From NCBI RefSeq assembly GCF_036077095.1, contig NZ_CP107960.1, forward strand, positions 7,688,001 to 7,752,000: a stretch of DNA of 64,000 nucleotides. The letters are read 5' to 3'. The notes beneath the pieces are model-generated. The model was not told where the DNA came from. It saw nothing but the letters and a program-made list of their open reading frames with translations, and ran no database searches. The stretch is from Streptomyces sp. NBC_00376 (GTDB lineage: Bacteria > Actinomycetota > Actinomycetes > Streptomycetales > Streptomycetaceae). This document shows positions 17,688-26,342 of the stretch, piece by piece (positions within the stretch are counted from its first letter, which is position 1; each line of letters starts with the position of its first letter). The position numbers and the translations under genes were made by a program.

Positions 17688-17856
17688 GATCGTTGTCTCC
17701 TCGGCGTCACAACCGTCCGGAACACGCTGTCCCGCAAGCGTTCACAAGGAGATAGCACAACGTGCGCATTCGGCCGTGATGTACCCGCTGTACGGGTGCG
17801 GTGATCTCCGTACCGCCATTCCCCTGGACCAGCGCGCGGGCGGCGCCGGGGGAGGC

Positions 17857-19281
17857 TCAGACGTCCCGGGTCGCGGGAAGCCGGCCCGCCCGCACCGCGT
17901 CGACGAGCGCCCGGTGGTCCCGCTCGTTGCAGTCGGCGTACTTCTCGGCGAAATACGTCAGCGCCCGGTCGAACGAGTGGCCGCGCCCCAGGTAAGCCGC
18001 GATGGCGATCCGGTCGCCCGAACGGGCATGGGCGCGGGCCAGCGCGGTGCCGCACGCCTCGCCGAGGACCCGCATGCCGGACGGCACCATGTCCTCCGGC
18101 TCCATGACACCCTTCCAGTCCCGCAACTGGCGTACGTAGAAGTCGCGGCGCCTGCCGTCGATCCCCTCCACCCGCTCCCAGCCGAGGAAGATGTCGCCCG
18201 CCGCCTGCATCAGCCGCTGTCCCGCGACCACGCGCTCGCCCTGGTTCCGGTACGGGCCGGGGCCGGCATGGGGCGCGAGCACCGAGGGGCCGGCCTCCTT
18301 GGCCTGGAGGAGGAGCGGATCCCCGCCGTCCCTGCCGAGCATCAGGATGATCCAGCAACGCGTACCGACGCTGCCGACGCCGACCACCTTGCGCGCCATG
18401 TCCACGAACCGGAAGTCGGAGAGCAGGGTCCGCCGGTCCGACGGCAGGCTGCGGCCGTAGCGGCCGATCAGTTCGCGGAACCGCTCCTGCGTCGCGTCGC
18501 GCTCGCCCGCCGGGAGCAGAGCGGCCACCGGTACGAGCAGCGGCGGGTCCGCCGCGATGCGCGGCTCTCCGTCCACCGCCACGGTGAGCTTGTCGAAGGC
18601 CCGAAGGCTGTCCCGGGTGCGGGCCTTGGACGCGGCCCGTGACAGCTTCCTGCGGCCGCGCTTCGCCAACTGCTGGGAGGCCAGCGCTTCGAGACGGCCG
18701 ATGTCGGTCCGCGAGTACCACACGTCGAGATTGCGCATGCCGGCGAACCGGATCATCGACTCCCGGTACGCCCTCACCGTGGTCAGCACGATGTCCGCGC
18801 GCTCCTGGTCGGTGAAGCCGTTCGCCCGGCCCGCGACGACGAAGCTGGCCGCCAGGCGCTTGACGTCCCACTCCCAGGGCCCCGGTGACGTCTCGTCGAA
18901 GTCGTTGATGTCGAACAGCAGATTCCGTTCCGGCGAGGCGAACAGCCCGAAGTTCAGCAGATGGGCGTCCCCGCACAGTTGGGCCCTGATCCCACAGTTC
19001 CCGGTGGAGGCCAGGTCGGATGCCATGATCGCGGCGGCACCCCGGTAGAAGCGGAACGGCGACTCGGCCATCCGGCCGTAGCGGATCGGTACGAGTTCGG
19101 GCACCCGGGCCGCGGACTGGGCTTCGAGGACGGCCAGCGGGTCGGGCCGGTCGGCCGGCGGTTCGAACTCGGCGTGACTCGACCGCGGGGCCGCCCGCCG
19201 GGCCGCCCTCCCGCGAGCCGCCCGCTGCTCCGGCGTCGCGTCCGGTGCCGTCCTGAGCATCGAGGTCGCGTCCTGCGGCAT
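17857..19281 (-). CDS. DUF2252 domain-containing protein
   Basis: A 474-residue protein of the DUF2252 family, whose fold resembles aminoglycoside phosphotransferase/kinase-like proteins but whose function is unknown. Typical segments are RMAESPFRFYRGAAAIMASDL, IRAQLCGDAHLLNFGLFASPERNLLFDINDFDET with a D/N-rich catalytic-like loop, and the C-terminal ALARAHARSGDRIAIAAYLGRGHSFDRALTYFAEKYADCNERDH. ATG at 19281 follows AGGAGGA; the longer frame to 19527 is not family-like. Neighbours are a ClC channel and a decayed GH15 gene; no operon partner is obvious. Confidence 0.87.
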   Translation of the reverse strand: MPQDATSMLRTAPDATPEQRAARGRAARRAAPRSSHAEFEPPADRPDPLAVLEAQSAARVPELVPIRYGRMAESPFRFYRGAAAIMASDLASTGNCGIRAQLCGDAHLLNFGLFASPERNLLFDINDFDETSPGPWEWDVKRLAASFVVAGRANGFTDQERADIVLTTVRAYRESMIRFAGMRNLDVWYSRTDIGRLEALASQQLAKRGRRKLSRAASKARTRDSLRAFDKLTVAVDGEPRIAADPPLLVPVAALLPAGERDATQERFRELIGRYGRSLPSDRRTLLSDFRFVDMARKVVGVGSVGTRCWIILMLGRDGGDPLLLQAKEAGPSVLAPHAGPGPYRNQGERVVAGQRLMQAAGDIFLGWERVEGIDGRRRDFYVRQLRDWKGVMEPEDMVPSGMRVLGEACGTALARAHARSGDRIAIAAYLGRGHSFDRALTYFAEKYADCNERDHRALVDAVRAGRLPATRDV

Positions 19282-19571
19282 CGGGTCCTCCTGACCGCTC
19301 ACGGGCGTGCGCCACTGCGCCACGGGCGTATGCCGCTCCCGCCGACGCCCGCCTGCCCGGCCCCGGGGACGTCGCACCGGTCGGCGCGTCCGTGCCCCGA
19401 GTCCGATCATCGCGGCTCGGCCCGGTTCCGGCATCATCTGGACGTCGCCCGTCACGTCCCGCGTCCGGATCGCGACCGGCGGACGCCCGGGGCGGGGCGG
19501 GGCGGGGCGGTCCGGGCGAGCGAGCACGGGGTGCCTGGCGGACAGTGGAGGCCGGAGCGGTCCGTCCGTAA

Positions 19572-20398
19572 ACGGGCTACCGGGGCTTTTACCGGGTACG
19601 GCTCGGCACCGCGGCCGTCGGCCAGTTGCAGCTCGACATCTACGGCGAGGCCCTCTACGCGCTGTCCGAGGGCCGCGAGGTGGGCATCCAGGCGGGCTAC
19701 CGGGGCTGGCAGGTGGTGGCCCGGACCCTCGACTGGCTCGTGGACCGCTGGGACCGGCCCGACGAGGGCATCTGGGAGACCCACGGCGGACGGCAGGACT
19801 TCGCCTACAGCCAAGTGATGGGCTGGGCGGCGTTCGACCGCGGCCTGCGCCTGGCGGCCGATCTCAGCCGGCCCGCCGACACCGTCCGGTGGCCGGGCGC
19901 CAGCGACGCCATTCTCGAACAGGTCATGGGACGCGGCTGGAGCGAGTCCGAGCAGGCCTTCGTCCAGTACTACGGCAGCACAGTGCTGGGCGCCTCGCTG
20001 CTGCTGGTGCCCAGGGTGAGGTGCCTCGCCCCGAAGGACCCCGGCTGGCTCGCCACGCTCGACGCCATGGACCGCATGCTCGTCTCCGGCAGCTTCGTCT
20101 ACCGCTACTACCCCGCGGCCTCCCCGGACGGACTGCGGGGCTCCGAGGGCACGTTCAGCCTCTGCACGTTCCTGCACGTCGACGCCCTGGCCCGCGCGGG
20201 CCGGCTGCGCAAGGCTCGCTACGCCTTCGAGAAGATGCTCGCGTACGCCAACCATGTCGGCTTGTTCGCGAGGAGATCGGCCCCAGCGGCGAGCAACTCG
20301 GCATCCTCCCAAAGGCGTTCACCCGCCTCTCGCTCATCACGGCGGCGCGGACCCTGGACGAGGCGCTGGACGCGGCACGCGCCAAGGAACGCGGCTGA
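19572..20398 (+). pseudogene. GH15 glucoamylase/trehalase-like pseudogene (3' remnant, frameshifted)
   Basis: Only the C-terminal part of a GH15 protein remains. The frame opens at a TAA (19569) and reads TGYRGFYRVRLG, a slightly degraded form of the family's GYRGS-PVRxG, then GQLQLDIYGEALYAL, IWETHGGRQDFAYSQVMGWAAFDRGLRLA and FSLCTFLHVDALARAGR. Near 20270 one base seems missing (GCGAGGAGATC where GCGGAGGAGATC would restore AEEIGPSGEQLG); the rest continues in another frame as EEIGPSGEQLGILPKAFTRLSLI to 20398. Family members are usually near 600 residues, so over half the gene is absent. No start codon or SD is evident. It is probably non-functional; the single-base shift alone could be an error, the missing 5' half could not. 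Confidence 0.8.
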
Positions 20399-20450
20399 CG
20401 GCGCTCGGTGGTTGTCGGGTGCCCTCCGGCTACAGGACACCCCCATCCTC

Positions 20451-22220
20451 TCAGGGCGACGGCGGCCGGGACGGGGGCCCGAGGAGGACGGCGGTGTCGC
20501 CCGGCCGGGCATCCGGGGTGTGCGTGTGGGTCACCGGGGCGAGCAGCCCGTCGGCGCGTACGACGAACAGCACGTCGTGCCCGGCCGGTAGGGCCCCGTC
20601 GGCCCGCCGCGTGAGCATTCGGGCCCCGGCCTCGTACCGGCGGGCCAGCTCCGTACCGGTCAGACCGGTACGGAAGAGGGGCTCGCCCCCGGTGTACGGC
20701 GCCACCACACCCTGGCTGTCGGTGTCCGGAGCGAGCCGGTGGACCGGGCCCTCGACGCTCTCCCGCAGGGTCATCGCCGCCAGCGCGTTGAAGTCGTCCT
20801 CCTCGGTGAGCAGCAGCACACCGGTGATGCCCTCCAGCTCCGCCGCGGCACCCGAGGCAGCCGCGAGCAGCTCGCCCGTAGCCAGGGGCAGCCCGGCCTC
20901 CTCGATCCGGGCCCGCTGGCGCTCGGCACCCGCCCACATCAGCACGTCCAGCCCCGCCGAGTTCAGCGCGCGCCCCAGATCGACCGCCCAGGGCGCGCCG
21001 CCCACCAGCAGTGGCCGGGACCGGGAGGGGCGCAGCACCTTCAGCCGCCGGGCGACCGGAAGCGCCGTCAGGCCGTACAGCGTGACGGTGGCGACGATCA
21101 CCACGAAGGTCGCGGGCAGGATCCGCTCGGCGCCGTCGACGCCCCGCGCCACCAGGGTCGCCGAGAACGTGGAAGCGGTCGCCGCGGCGACGATGCCACG
21201 CGGGGCCATCCACCCGATGAACCACCGTTCCCCGCCCCGGACATCGGTACCGGCCGTCGACACCAGGGCCACGAGGGGGCGCACCACCAGCACCAGGAGG
21301 GCGACCAGGGCGAGCGAGGGGAGCACCACGTGGCGCAGCGAGGCCGGGGTGACCGTGGCCGAGATGGAGATGAACAACAGGCCGATGATCAGCGAGACCA
21401 GGGTGTCGAGGAACGGCCGGCGGGCCGGAAGGTCCAGCCCCGGCAGATTCGCCATGGCCATACCCATCACGACCGCGGAGATGAGCCCGGTGTCCTCGCG
21501 GAGCGCGTCACAGGCGGCAGCGATTCCGATCACCGCGGCGATCTGCGCCGACGTGGCCAGTTCCTCGTTCAGCCGGGCCCGGCGCAGCAGCAGCCACAGC
21601 ACACCGGCCCCGACCACGCCGCCCACCGCACCCACCGCGACGCTGGCCGAGAACTGTTCCAGCTGGCTTCCGAAACCCTTGAGTTCACCGGCGACCACGG
21701 CATGGAAGGCGAGCGCCCCCAGGATGCCGCCGACCGGATCGATCAGGGAGCCTTCCCAGACGAGGATGCGCTGCAGCCGCTCGGAGGGCCGTACGAAGTT
21801 GAGCAGTGGCCCGACGACCGTCGGGCCGGACACGACGAGGATCGCGCCCAGCATCACGGCCGCGCCCTTGGACATGTTCAGCACCGGCACCGCGAACAGC
21901 GCGGCGGACAGCCAGGTGATGAGCGCCCCCAGCCAGAGCAGCCTGACCACGATGCGACGCGTATGGCCCCGCAGCCGGCTGATCTCCAGGCCGAGCCCGG
22001 CCTCGTAGAGGATCACCGCCACCGCGAGCGAGACCAGCGGCGAGAAGGCCTCGCCGAGCAGCTTCTCGGGATTGACGTCGTCCGTCAGCGTCCCGGCGGC
22101 GAAGCCGACCGGCAGCAGGATCAGGAGGGCGGGAATCCGCAGCCGGCTCGCCAGCAGCTGGGAGCCGACCGCGAGCACCACGATGAGCCCCACACCCACC
22201 ATTACTTCGTCAGCCGTCAT
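20451..22220 (-). CDS. Cation/proton antiporter, CPA1 family, with C-terminal Rossmann-like domain
   Basis: A 589-residue protein. About the first 390 residues form a dozen hydrophobic helices with segments typical of Na+/H+ exchangers: AVILYEAGLGLEISRL, LGAILVVSGPTVVGPLLNFVRP and LVWEGSLIDPVGGILGALAFH, where the Asp in SLIDPVG is expected at the ion site. The C-terminal 190 residues are soluble: VGGAPWAVDLGRALNSAGLDVLMW resembles a nucleotide-binding TrkA-N type fold, and the last part resembles a TrkA-C-like regulatory region. It exchanges monovalent cations for protons at the membrane; the ion is unknown. Confidence 0.87.
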   Translation of the reverse strand: MTADEVMVGVGLIVVLAVGSQLLASRLRIPALLILLPVGFAAGTLTDDVNPEKLLGEAFSPLVSLAVAVILYEAGLGLEISRLRGHTRRIVVRLLWLGALITWLSAALFAVPVLNMSKGAAVMLGAILVVSGPTVVGPLLNFVRPSERLQRILVWEGSLIDPVGGILGALAFHAVVAGELKGFGSQLEQFSASVAVGAVGGVVGAGVLWLLLRRARLNEELATSAQIAAVIGIAAACDALREDTGLISAVVMGMAMANLPGLDLPARRPFLDTLVSLIIGLLFISISATVTPASLRHVVLPSLALVALLVLVVRPLVALVSTAGTDVRGGERWFIGWMAPRGIVAAATASTFSATLVARGVDGAERILPATFVVIVATVTLYGLTALPVARRLKVLRPSRSRPLLVGGAPWAVDLGRALNSAGLDVLMWAGAERQRARIEEAGLPLATGELLAAASGAAAELEGITGVLLLTEEDDFNALAAMTLRESVEGPVHRLAPDTDSQGVVAPYTGGEPLFRTGLTGTELARRYEAGARMLTRRADGALPAGHDVLFVVRADGLLAPVTHTHTPDARPGDTAVLLGPPSRPPSP

Positions 22221-22269
22221 GTCCGTGCCTCCTCGGATGCCAGGTGATCGGCCGCCCTCGGGAACAGGG

Positions 22270-23115
22270 TCAGCCTCCGGTGGCGAAGCCGGGGAAGAGA
22301 GTCATCCCGCCGTCGACGTAGAGGGTGGTGCCCACGACGTAATCCATCAGGTCGGACGCCAGCAGCGTCACCGCGGTGGCGATGTCCGGCGGATCGCCCA
22401 CCCTGCGGTAGGGGATCAGCTTGAGGAGTTCGGCCTCGGCCTCGGGGGTGTCCCAGGCGCTGGTGTTGATGGGGGTGCGGATGGCACCGGGGGCCACGGC
22501 GTTGACCCGGATGCCTCGGGGTGCGCATTCCTGGGCCAGGGTCTGCATCAGCATGAGGACGCCGCCCTTGGACGCGGCGTAGTTCAGATGCCCCGACCAC
22601 GGGATGATCTGGTGGACCGAGCTCATGCAGATGATCTTCCTGGCGGCGCGGGACACCTCGGGCACGACGCCCCGGCGGTCGAACTCCTTGACCGCCTCCC
22701 GGGCGCACAGGAACTGTCCGGTGAGATTGACGTCCAGCACCTTGTTCCACTGGTCCAGGGTCATCTCCGCGGCGGCGGCGTCCCGCTGCAGGCCGGCGTT
22801 GGCGACCAGGACGTCGACCGTGCCGAACTCCTCGACCATGCGGGCGAACATGGCGACGACCTGATCCTCCCGGGAGACGTCCGCCTCATGGGCGTACGCC
22901 CGCACGCCGAAGCCCTCGATCTCCCGCACCACGTCCTCGGCCGCCTCACGGCCGGCGACGTAGTTGACGACGACATCGGCACCCGCCCGCCCCAGCTCCA
23001 CCGCGGTCGCCCTGCCGATGCCGGAGCTCGCACCCGTCACCAGTGCCTTCTGGCCTCGCAACAGGGGCAACGGCATCCGCTGCCGGGCCGCGTCCGCCGG
23101 TGAAGGTGAAGTCAT
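22270..23115 (-). CDS. SDR family oxidoreductase (glucose 1-dehydrogenase-like)
   Basis: A 281-residue classical short-chain dehydrogenase. Seen: the cofactor motif TGASSGIG (about 26-33), VLVANAGL (NAG motif), the catalytic Ser in ICMSSVHQIIPW, YAASKGG with Tyr and Lys, and the RVNAVAPGAIRTPINT segment. The C-terminus ends with YVVGTTLYVDGGMTLFPGFATGG, as in glucose-1-dehydrogenase-like members. ATG at 23115 has a modest SD (GACGAGG). The substrate cannot be assigned. It stands next to the antiporter gene with 49 bases between and may share a transcript with it. Confidence 0.88.
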   Translation of the reverse strand: MTSPSPADAARQRMPLPLLRGQKALVTGASSGIGRATAVELGRAGADVVVNYVAGREAAEDVVREIEGFGVRAYAHEADVSREDQVVAMFARMVEEFGTVDVLVANAGLQRDAAAAEMTLDQWNKVLDVNLTGQFLCAREAVKEFDRRGVVPEVSRAARKIICMSSVHQIIPWSGHLNYAASKGGVLMLMQTLAQECAPRGIRVNAVAPGAIRTPINTSAWDTPEAEAELLKLIPYRRVGDPPDIATAVTLLASDLMDYVVGTTLYVDGGMTLFPGFATGG

Positions 23116-23238
23116 CCTCGTCTCCCGTCGTCCCGCGCGTGGCGATGTCCGGGCCCCGCAGGAATCCGGACCGGCCCGGGCAGGCCGTCCGCGCGCGACA
23201 ACCATCCGTGGCGGCCGGGCACGGGCTTGGCACGGCTC

Positions 23239-23291
23239 GCACCACTCGGCCGTCGGAGTGACCCGCTGTCCCTCCGACGGCCGAATGGTGC
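23239..23291. promoter_or_regulatory. Long hairpin in the divergent SDR/DUF6325 intergenic region
   Basis: Two 20-base arms (starting GCACCACTCGGCCGTCGGAG) pair with one mismatch across a 13-base spacer. It lies between divergent genes (starts at 23115 and 23402), where no terminator is needed for either, so it may be an operator or mark a lost gene's terminator. No other coding frame in this 286-base gap is convincing. Confidence 0.45.
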
Positions 23292-23401
23292 CGAGTCCGT
23301 CCGCCGCCACGACCGAGATGCGCACCGGCCCGCCCACTGTTCCAATGACGGAGGCACAGGCCCTGGCGGACCCGGGGCAGTCGAGATTCTGAGGAGCCGG
23401 T

Positions 23402-23845
23402 GTGAGCAGCGAGACCGACGAGACGGGGCCGATCGACTACCTGGTGATCGAATTCCCGAGCAGCCGGATGACGGGTGAGGGACTGCCCCTGCTGGTCGAC
23501 CTGGTCGACCGGGGAATCATCCGGATCCTGGACCTGGTCTTCCTCCGCAAGAGCGAGGACGGAACGGTCGCGGGCGTGGAGCTCTCCGAGCTGACCGCGA
23601 ACGGGCACGAGGACCTGGCAGTGTTCGAAGGGGTGTCCTCCGGCCTGCTCGGCCGGGACGACATCGACGAGGTGAGCGCGGTTCTCGAACCCGGCAGCGC
23701 CGCCGGGATCGTCATCTACGAGAACGTGTGGGCCGGACCGCTCGCGGCCGCGCTGCGCCGCTCGGGGGGACGACTCGTCGCCAACGGGCGCATCCCGGTC
23801 CAGGAGATCCTGGCATCGCTCGACGCGGCCGAGGCCGGGGTCTGA
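23402..23845 (+). CDS. DUF6325 family protein
   Basis: A 147-residue soluble protein starting at GTG after GAGGAGCC. It contains GPIDYLVIEFPSSRMTGEGLPLLVDLVDRGIIRILDLVFL at the N-terminus, an acidic middle and the segment SAAGIVIYENVWAGPLAAALRRSGGRLVANGRIP, all typical of the actinobacterial DUF6325 family, which often neighbours SHOCT proteins as it does here. Function is unknown. It is followed after 108 bases by a SHOCT-domain gene on the same strand; the two likely form an operon. Confidence 0.82.
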   Translation: MSSETDETGPIDYLVIEFPSSRMTGEGLPLLVDLVDRGIIRILDLVFLRKSEDGTVAGVELSELTANGHEDLAVFEGVSSGLLGRDDIDEVSAVLEPGSAAGIVIYENVWAGPLAAALRRSGGRLVANGRIPVQEILASLDAAEAGV

Positions 23846-23888
23846 ACAGGTCGGCCCCCGCAGCGCCGACCGGTCCTCGTGGCGCCGG

Positions 23889-23939
23889 CCGGCCCCCCGC
23901 ACCAGCCAGTCAGCCGGCCCCCCCCGCACCAGCCAGTCA
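23889..23939 (+). repeat. Imperfect tandem direct repeat before the SHOCT gene
   Basis: Two copies of CCGGCCCCCC-GCACCAGCCAGTCA (24 and 26 bases, differing by two C's in the C-run) lie directly before the SD of the next gene. They form the whole spacer between the DUF6325 and SHOCT genes after the stop region. Probably a slippage duplication. Confidence 0.7.
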
Positions 23940-23953
23940 AAAGGAGATGCACC

Positions 23954-24250
23954 ATGCCAGGCCTTCTTCGTGGCGTCGCCCGTACAGCGGTGATCGCCGG
24001 AACCGCCACCTCGGTCTCCAATCGGGTCTCCCGGCGGCAGGCGGGCCGCTGGGCGCGCCAGGACGCCGAGCAGGCGCAGGCCCAGCAGGCCGCCGCGGCG
24101 CCCCCGCCGCCCGCGCCCACGTCCCTCGCGCCGGAGGACGAGATGAGCAACAAGATCGCCCAGCTCAAGGACCTCGGCGATCTCAAGAGCCAGGGAGTGC
24201 TGAGCGAGAGCGAGTTCGAGGCCCAGAAGGCCAGGATCCTCGGCTCCTGA
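23954..24250 (+). CDS. SHOCT domain-containing small protein
   Basis: A 98-residue protein with a weakly hydrophobic N-terminus (MPGLLRGVARTAVIAGTATSV), a basic SRRQAGRWARQ stretch, an Ala/Gln/Pro linker (about 40-60), and a C-terminal SHOCT motif: KIAQLKDLGDLKSQGVLSESEFEAQKARIL. SHOCT is a short oligomerisation/regulatory domain found at protein ends. ATG at 23954 follows AAGGAG. It likely forms a pair with the DUF6325 gene upstream. Its molecular role is unknown. Confidence 0.85.
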   Translation: MPGLLRGVARTAVIAGTATSVSNRVSRRQAGRWARQDAEQAQAQQAAAAPPPPAPTSLAPEDEMSNKIAQLKDLGDLKSQGVLSESEFEAQKARILGS

Positions 24251-24316
24251 CCGGCCCGGCCGGGCGACCGGGACCGCGCAGGCCCCGCCGGGCGACGGAG
24301 GCCCCGACGGCCCCGC

Positions 24317-24976
24317 TCACTCCCGCTTGTCGTCCCAGGGCGTGCCCAGCCAGCCGTCGAAGGTACGGATCAGTGCGCACAGCGCCGCCGCGAGCCGCCA
24401 GTCGACCCACGGCGCGTGGACATGGACCTCGTCGTCGTCCGAGAAGAACTCCAGCGGAACCTCCCGGCCGGCCCGCCAGATGACGCGCCGCGGCCCGCGA
24501 GCCACATCGCCCCCGCCGCTCAGCAGGCTGCCCACGCCGATCGCCACCTGGACCGGGAACAGCAGCCACCACACGTACCACCAGAAGATCCGGCCCTTGA
24601 AGCCGACCGCCTCCGGGCAGCCGGTCTGGGCGACCGTCCAGCGGGTCCGCAGCCCCTTGCCGTGGAGAGCCTTCTCCCGGACGAGCGTGCCGATCAGCTC
24701 GCCCTGCGCGCCCAGCACCCGGTACGTGGCCACGCCGTCGGCCGCGGACGCGGTGACGAGGGTGGCCAGCCGGGTCCGGCGCTCGCCGTCGGACCACAGG
24801 ACGAAGGAACGCACCCCCGACTTGCGGGCCGCGAGGTACGCGGGTATCCCGCCCTCCGGCAGTTCGCGCTCCACATGGGCGACCACCCGGGACTCGCCTC
24901 CGGGCGCGTCGGCGAACTCGACGACATGGCCGACGGGCGAGACCGCGGCCGGCTTCATGGTCAGCACGCTGCTCAC
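24317..24976 (-). CDS. Conserved hypothetical protein with one membrane segment
   Basis: A 219-residue protein starting at GTG (24976) after GGAGGAG at seven bases. The N-terminal 130 residues are polar with repeated beta-strand-like patterns (GVRSFVLWSDGERRTRLATLVT, TYRVLGAQGELIGTLVREK). A Trp-rich hydrophobic stretch, IFWWYVWWLLFPVQVAIGVGSLL, follows near residue 130-152, then a polar C-terminus with HVHAPWVDWRLAAALCALI. I do not recognise the family. It is convergent with the SHOCT gene and divergent from the DUF6011 gene, with a 19-base triple repeat in its promoter region. Confidence 0.75.
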   Translation of the reverse strand: MSSVLTMKPAAVSPVGHVVEFADAPGGESRVVAHVERELPEGGIPAYLAARKSGVRSFVLWSDGERRTRLATLVTASAADGVATYRVLGAQGELIGTLVREKALHGKGLRTRWTVAQTGCPEAVGFKGRIFWWYVWWLLFPVQVAIGVGSLLSGGGDVARGPRRVIWRAGREVPLEFFSDDDEVHVHAPWVDWRLAAALCALIRTFDGWLGTPWDDKRE

Positions 24977-24998
24977 CGGTGAACTCCTCCGTTGTGTG

Positions 24999-25055
24999 CT
25001 GCTCGGACGTCTGTGTACTGCTCGGATGTCTGCTTGCTGCTCGGACGTCGCACAG
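24999..25055. repeat. Three tandem 19-base repeats (CTGCTCGGAYGTC core)
   Basis: Three head-to-tail copies of a 19-base unit sharing CTGCTCGGACGTC (second copy has T for C) occupy the divergent intergenic region between 24976 and 25083. The spacing is slightly under two helical turns. They could be repeated binding sites for a regulator of one or both genes. Confidence 0.65.
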
Positions 25056-25082
25056 CGGACGGCGCCCTGAGAAGATCGATCC

Positions 25083-25334
25083 GTGGAATCCGCCGAGCCC
25101 CTCCCCGAGCCGTTCCCCGGAACCGGCGCCGAGCCCCCGCCCGGGGACGACCCGGCCGGCCGCACCGCCCGCCGGAAGGTGGTGCGCTGCCGCATGTGCG
25201 GCCGCCCGCTCACCGGTACGGCCTCACGCCGCACCGGCCTCGGCCCCGCCTGCGACGCCAAGCTCCACCCGGCGCCCCCGGACATCCGCACCCGCCGCCA
25301 CGAGGTCGAGCAGGACCCGCTGCCCGGCGTCTGA
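25083..25334 (+). CDS. DUF6011 domain-containing small protein
   Basis: An 83-residue protein from a GTG start. The core VRCRMCGRPLTGTASRRTGLGPACDAKL is a compact Cys-x2-Cys ... Cys element (C36, C39 and a later C) as in DUF6011, probably a one-site zinc knuckle of unknown role. The N-terminal third is acidic and Pro/Glu-rich. It is divergent from the membrane protein gene with triple repeats between. No function is assignable. Confidence 0.75.
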   Translation: MESAEPLPEPFPGTGAEPPPGDDPAGRTARRKVVRCRMCGRPLTGTASRRTGLGPACDAKLHPAPPDIRTRRHEVEQDPLPGV

Positions 25335-25420
25335 CACGAGGAAGCGGGCCAGGGCCTCTCGTTGCGATGCACGGGCACCGGGCCCCGCTCCCTGATCCGG
25401 CCTGATCCAGACGAAAGACC

Positions 25421-26293
25421 CTATGCGCCGAGACGGCGGAACAGCCCCTCCTGCACCACGGACACCAGCAGGTTGCCGTCCCGGTCGTAGATCCGGCCCC
25501 GCGCCAGCCCCCGGCCGCCCGTCGCGACCGGCGACTCCTGGTCGTAGAGGAACCACTCGTCCGCCCGGAACGGACGGTGGAACCACATCGCGTGGTCCAG
25601 CGACGCCATGTCGAAACCACGCGGCCCCCACAACGGCTCCACCGGGATACGGACCGCGTCGAGCAGCGTCATGTCGCTGGCGTACGTCAGCGCACATGTG
25701 TGCACCAGAGGGTCGTCGCCCAGCGGGCCGACCGCCCGCATCCACACCGCGCTGCGCGGGTCCGCGTCCTCGACCTCCTCCTTCGTCCAGCGCAGCCGGT
25801 CGACGTACCTGATGTCGAAGGGCTGCCGGCGGGCCATCCTCTCCAGGGCCTCCGGGAGCGCCCCGAGGTGTTCCCGGACCTCCTCGGCGACGGTCGGCAG
25901 CTCCTCCGGATCCGGGACCTCGCGGGCCGGCGGCAGCTGGTGCTCGAAGCCCGCCTCCTCCGGCCGGTGGAAGGACGCCGTCAGATTGAAGATCGTCCGG
26001 CCCTGCTGGACGGCCGTGACCCGGCGGGTGGTGAACGACCGGCCGTCCCGGACGCGCTCCACCTCGTAGACGATCGGCACACCCGGCCGCCCCGGACGCA
26101 GGAAGTACGCGTGCAGCGAGTGGACCGGCCGGTCCCCGTCGGTGGTCCGGCCGGCCGCCACCAGCGCCTGCCCGGCGACCTGCCCGCCGAAGACCCGCTG
26201 CAGGGACTCCTGCGGGCTGCGCCCGCGGAATATGTTGACCTCGATCCGCTCCAGGTCGAGCAGATCGACCAGGCGCTCGGCGGGGTTCGTCAT
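25421..26293 (-). CDS. tesB: Acyl-CoA thioesterase II
   Basis: A 290-residue double-hotdog thioesterase that hydrolyses acyl-CoA to free acid and CoA. Seen: RVFGGQVAGQALVAA and the HSLHAYFLRPG segment of the first hotdog, TASFH, and in the second half CALTYASDMTLLDAV with the catalytic Asp, and DHAMWFHRPFRADEWFLYDQESP. The C-terminus GRIYDRDGNLLVSVVQEGLFR is typical. ATG at 26293 has GGAGA eight bases upstream; the frame five codons longer has none. It follows the helicase gene after 49 bases on the same strand. Confidence 0.93.
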   Translation of the reverse strand: MTNPAERLVDLLDLERIEVNIFRGRSPQESLQRVFGGQVAGQALVAAGRTTDGDRPVHSLHAYFLRPGRPGVPIVYEVERVRDGRSFTTRRVTAVQQGRTIFNLTASFHRPEEAGFEHQLPPAREVPDPEELPTVAEEVREHLGALPEALERMARRQPFDIRYVDRLRWTKEEVEDADPRSAVWMRAVGPLGDDPLVHTCALTYASDMTLLDAVRIPVEPLWGPRGFDMASLDHAMWFHRPFRADEWFLYDQESPVATGGRGLARGRIYDRDGNLLVSVVQEGLFRRLGA

Positions 26294-26342
26294 GCGGTTC
26301 GTCTCCACTCTCGCAACGGTGCCGCGCCCGCGGCGTACGTCC

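Noticed and set aside
17760..17815. A possible stress sigma-factor promoter (GGGTAC) ahead of the ClC gene.
   Set aside because: No matching -35 element at the correct spacing could be found.
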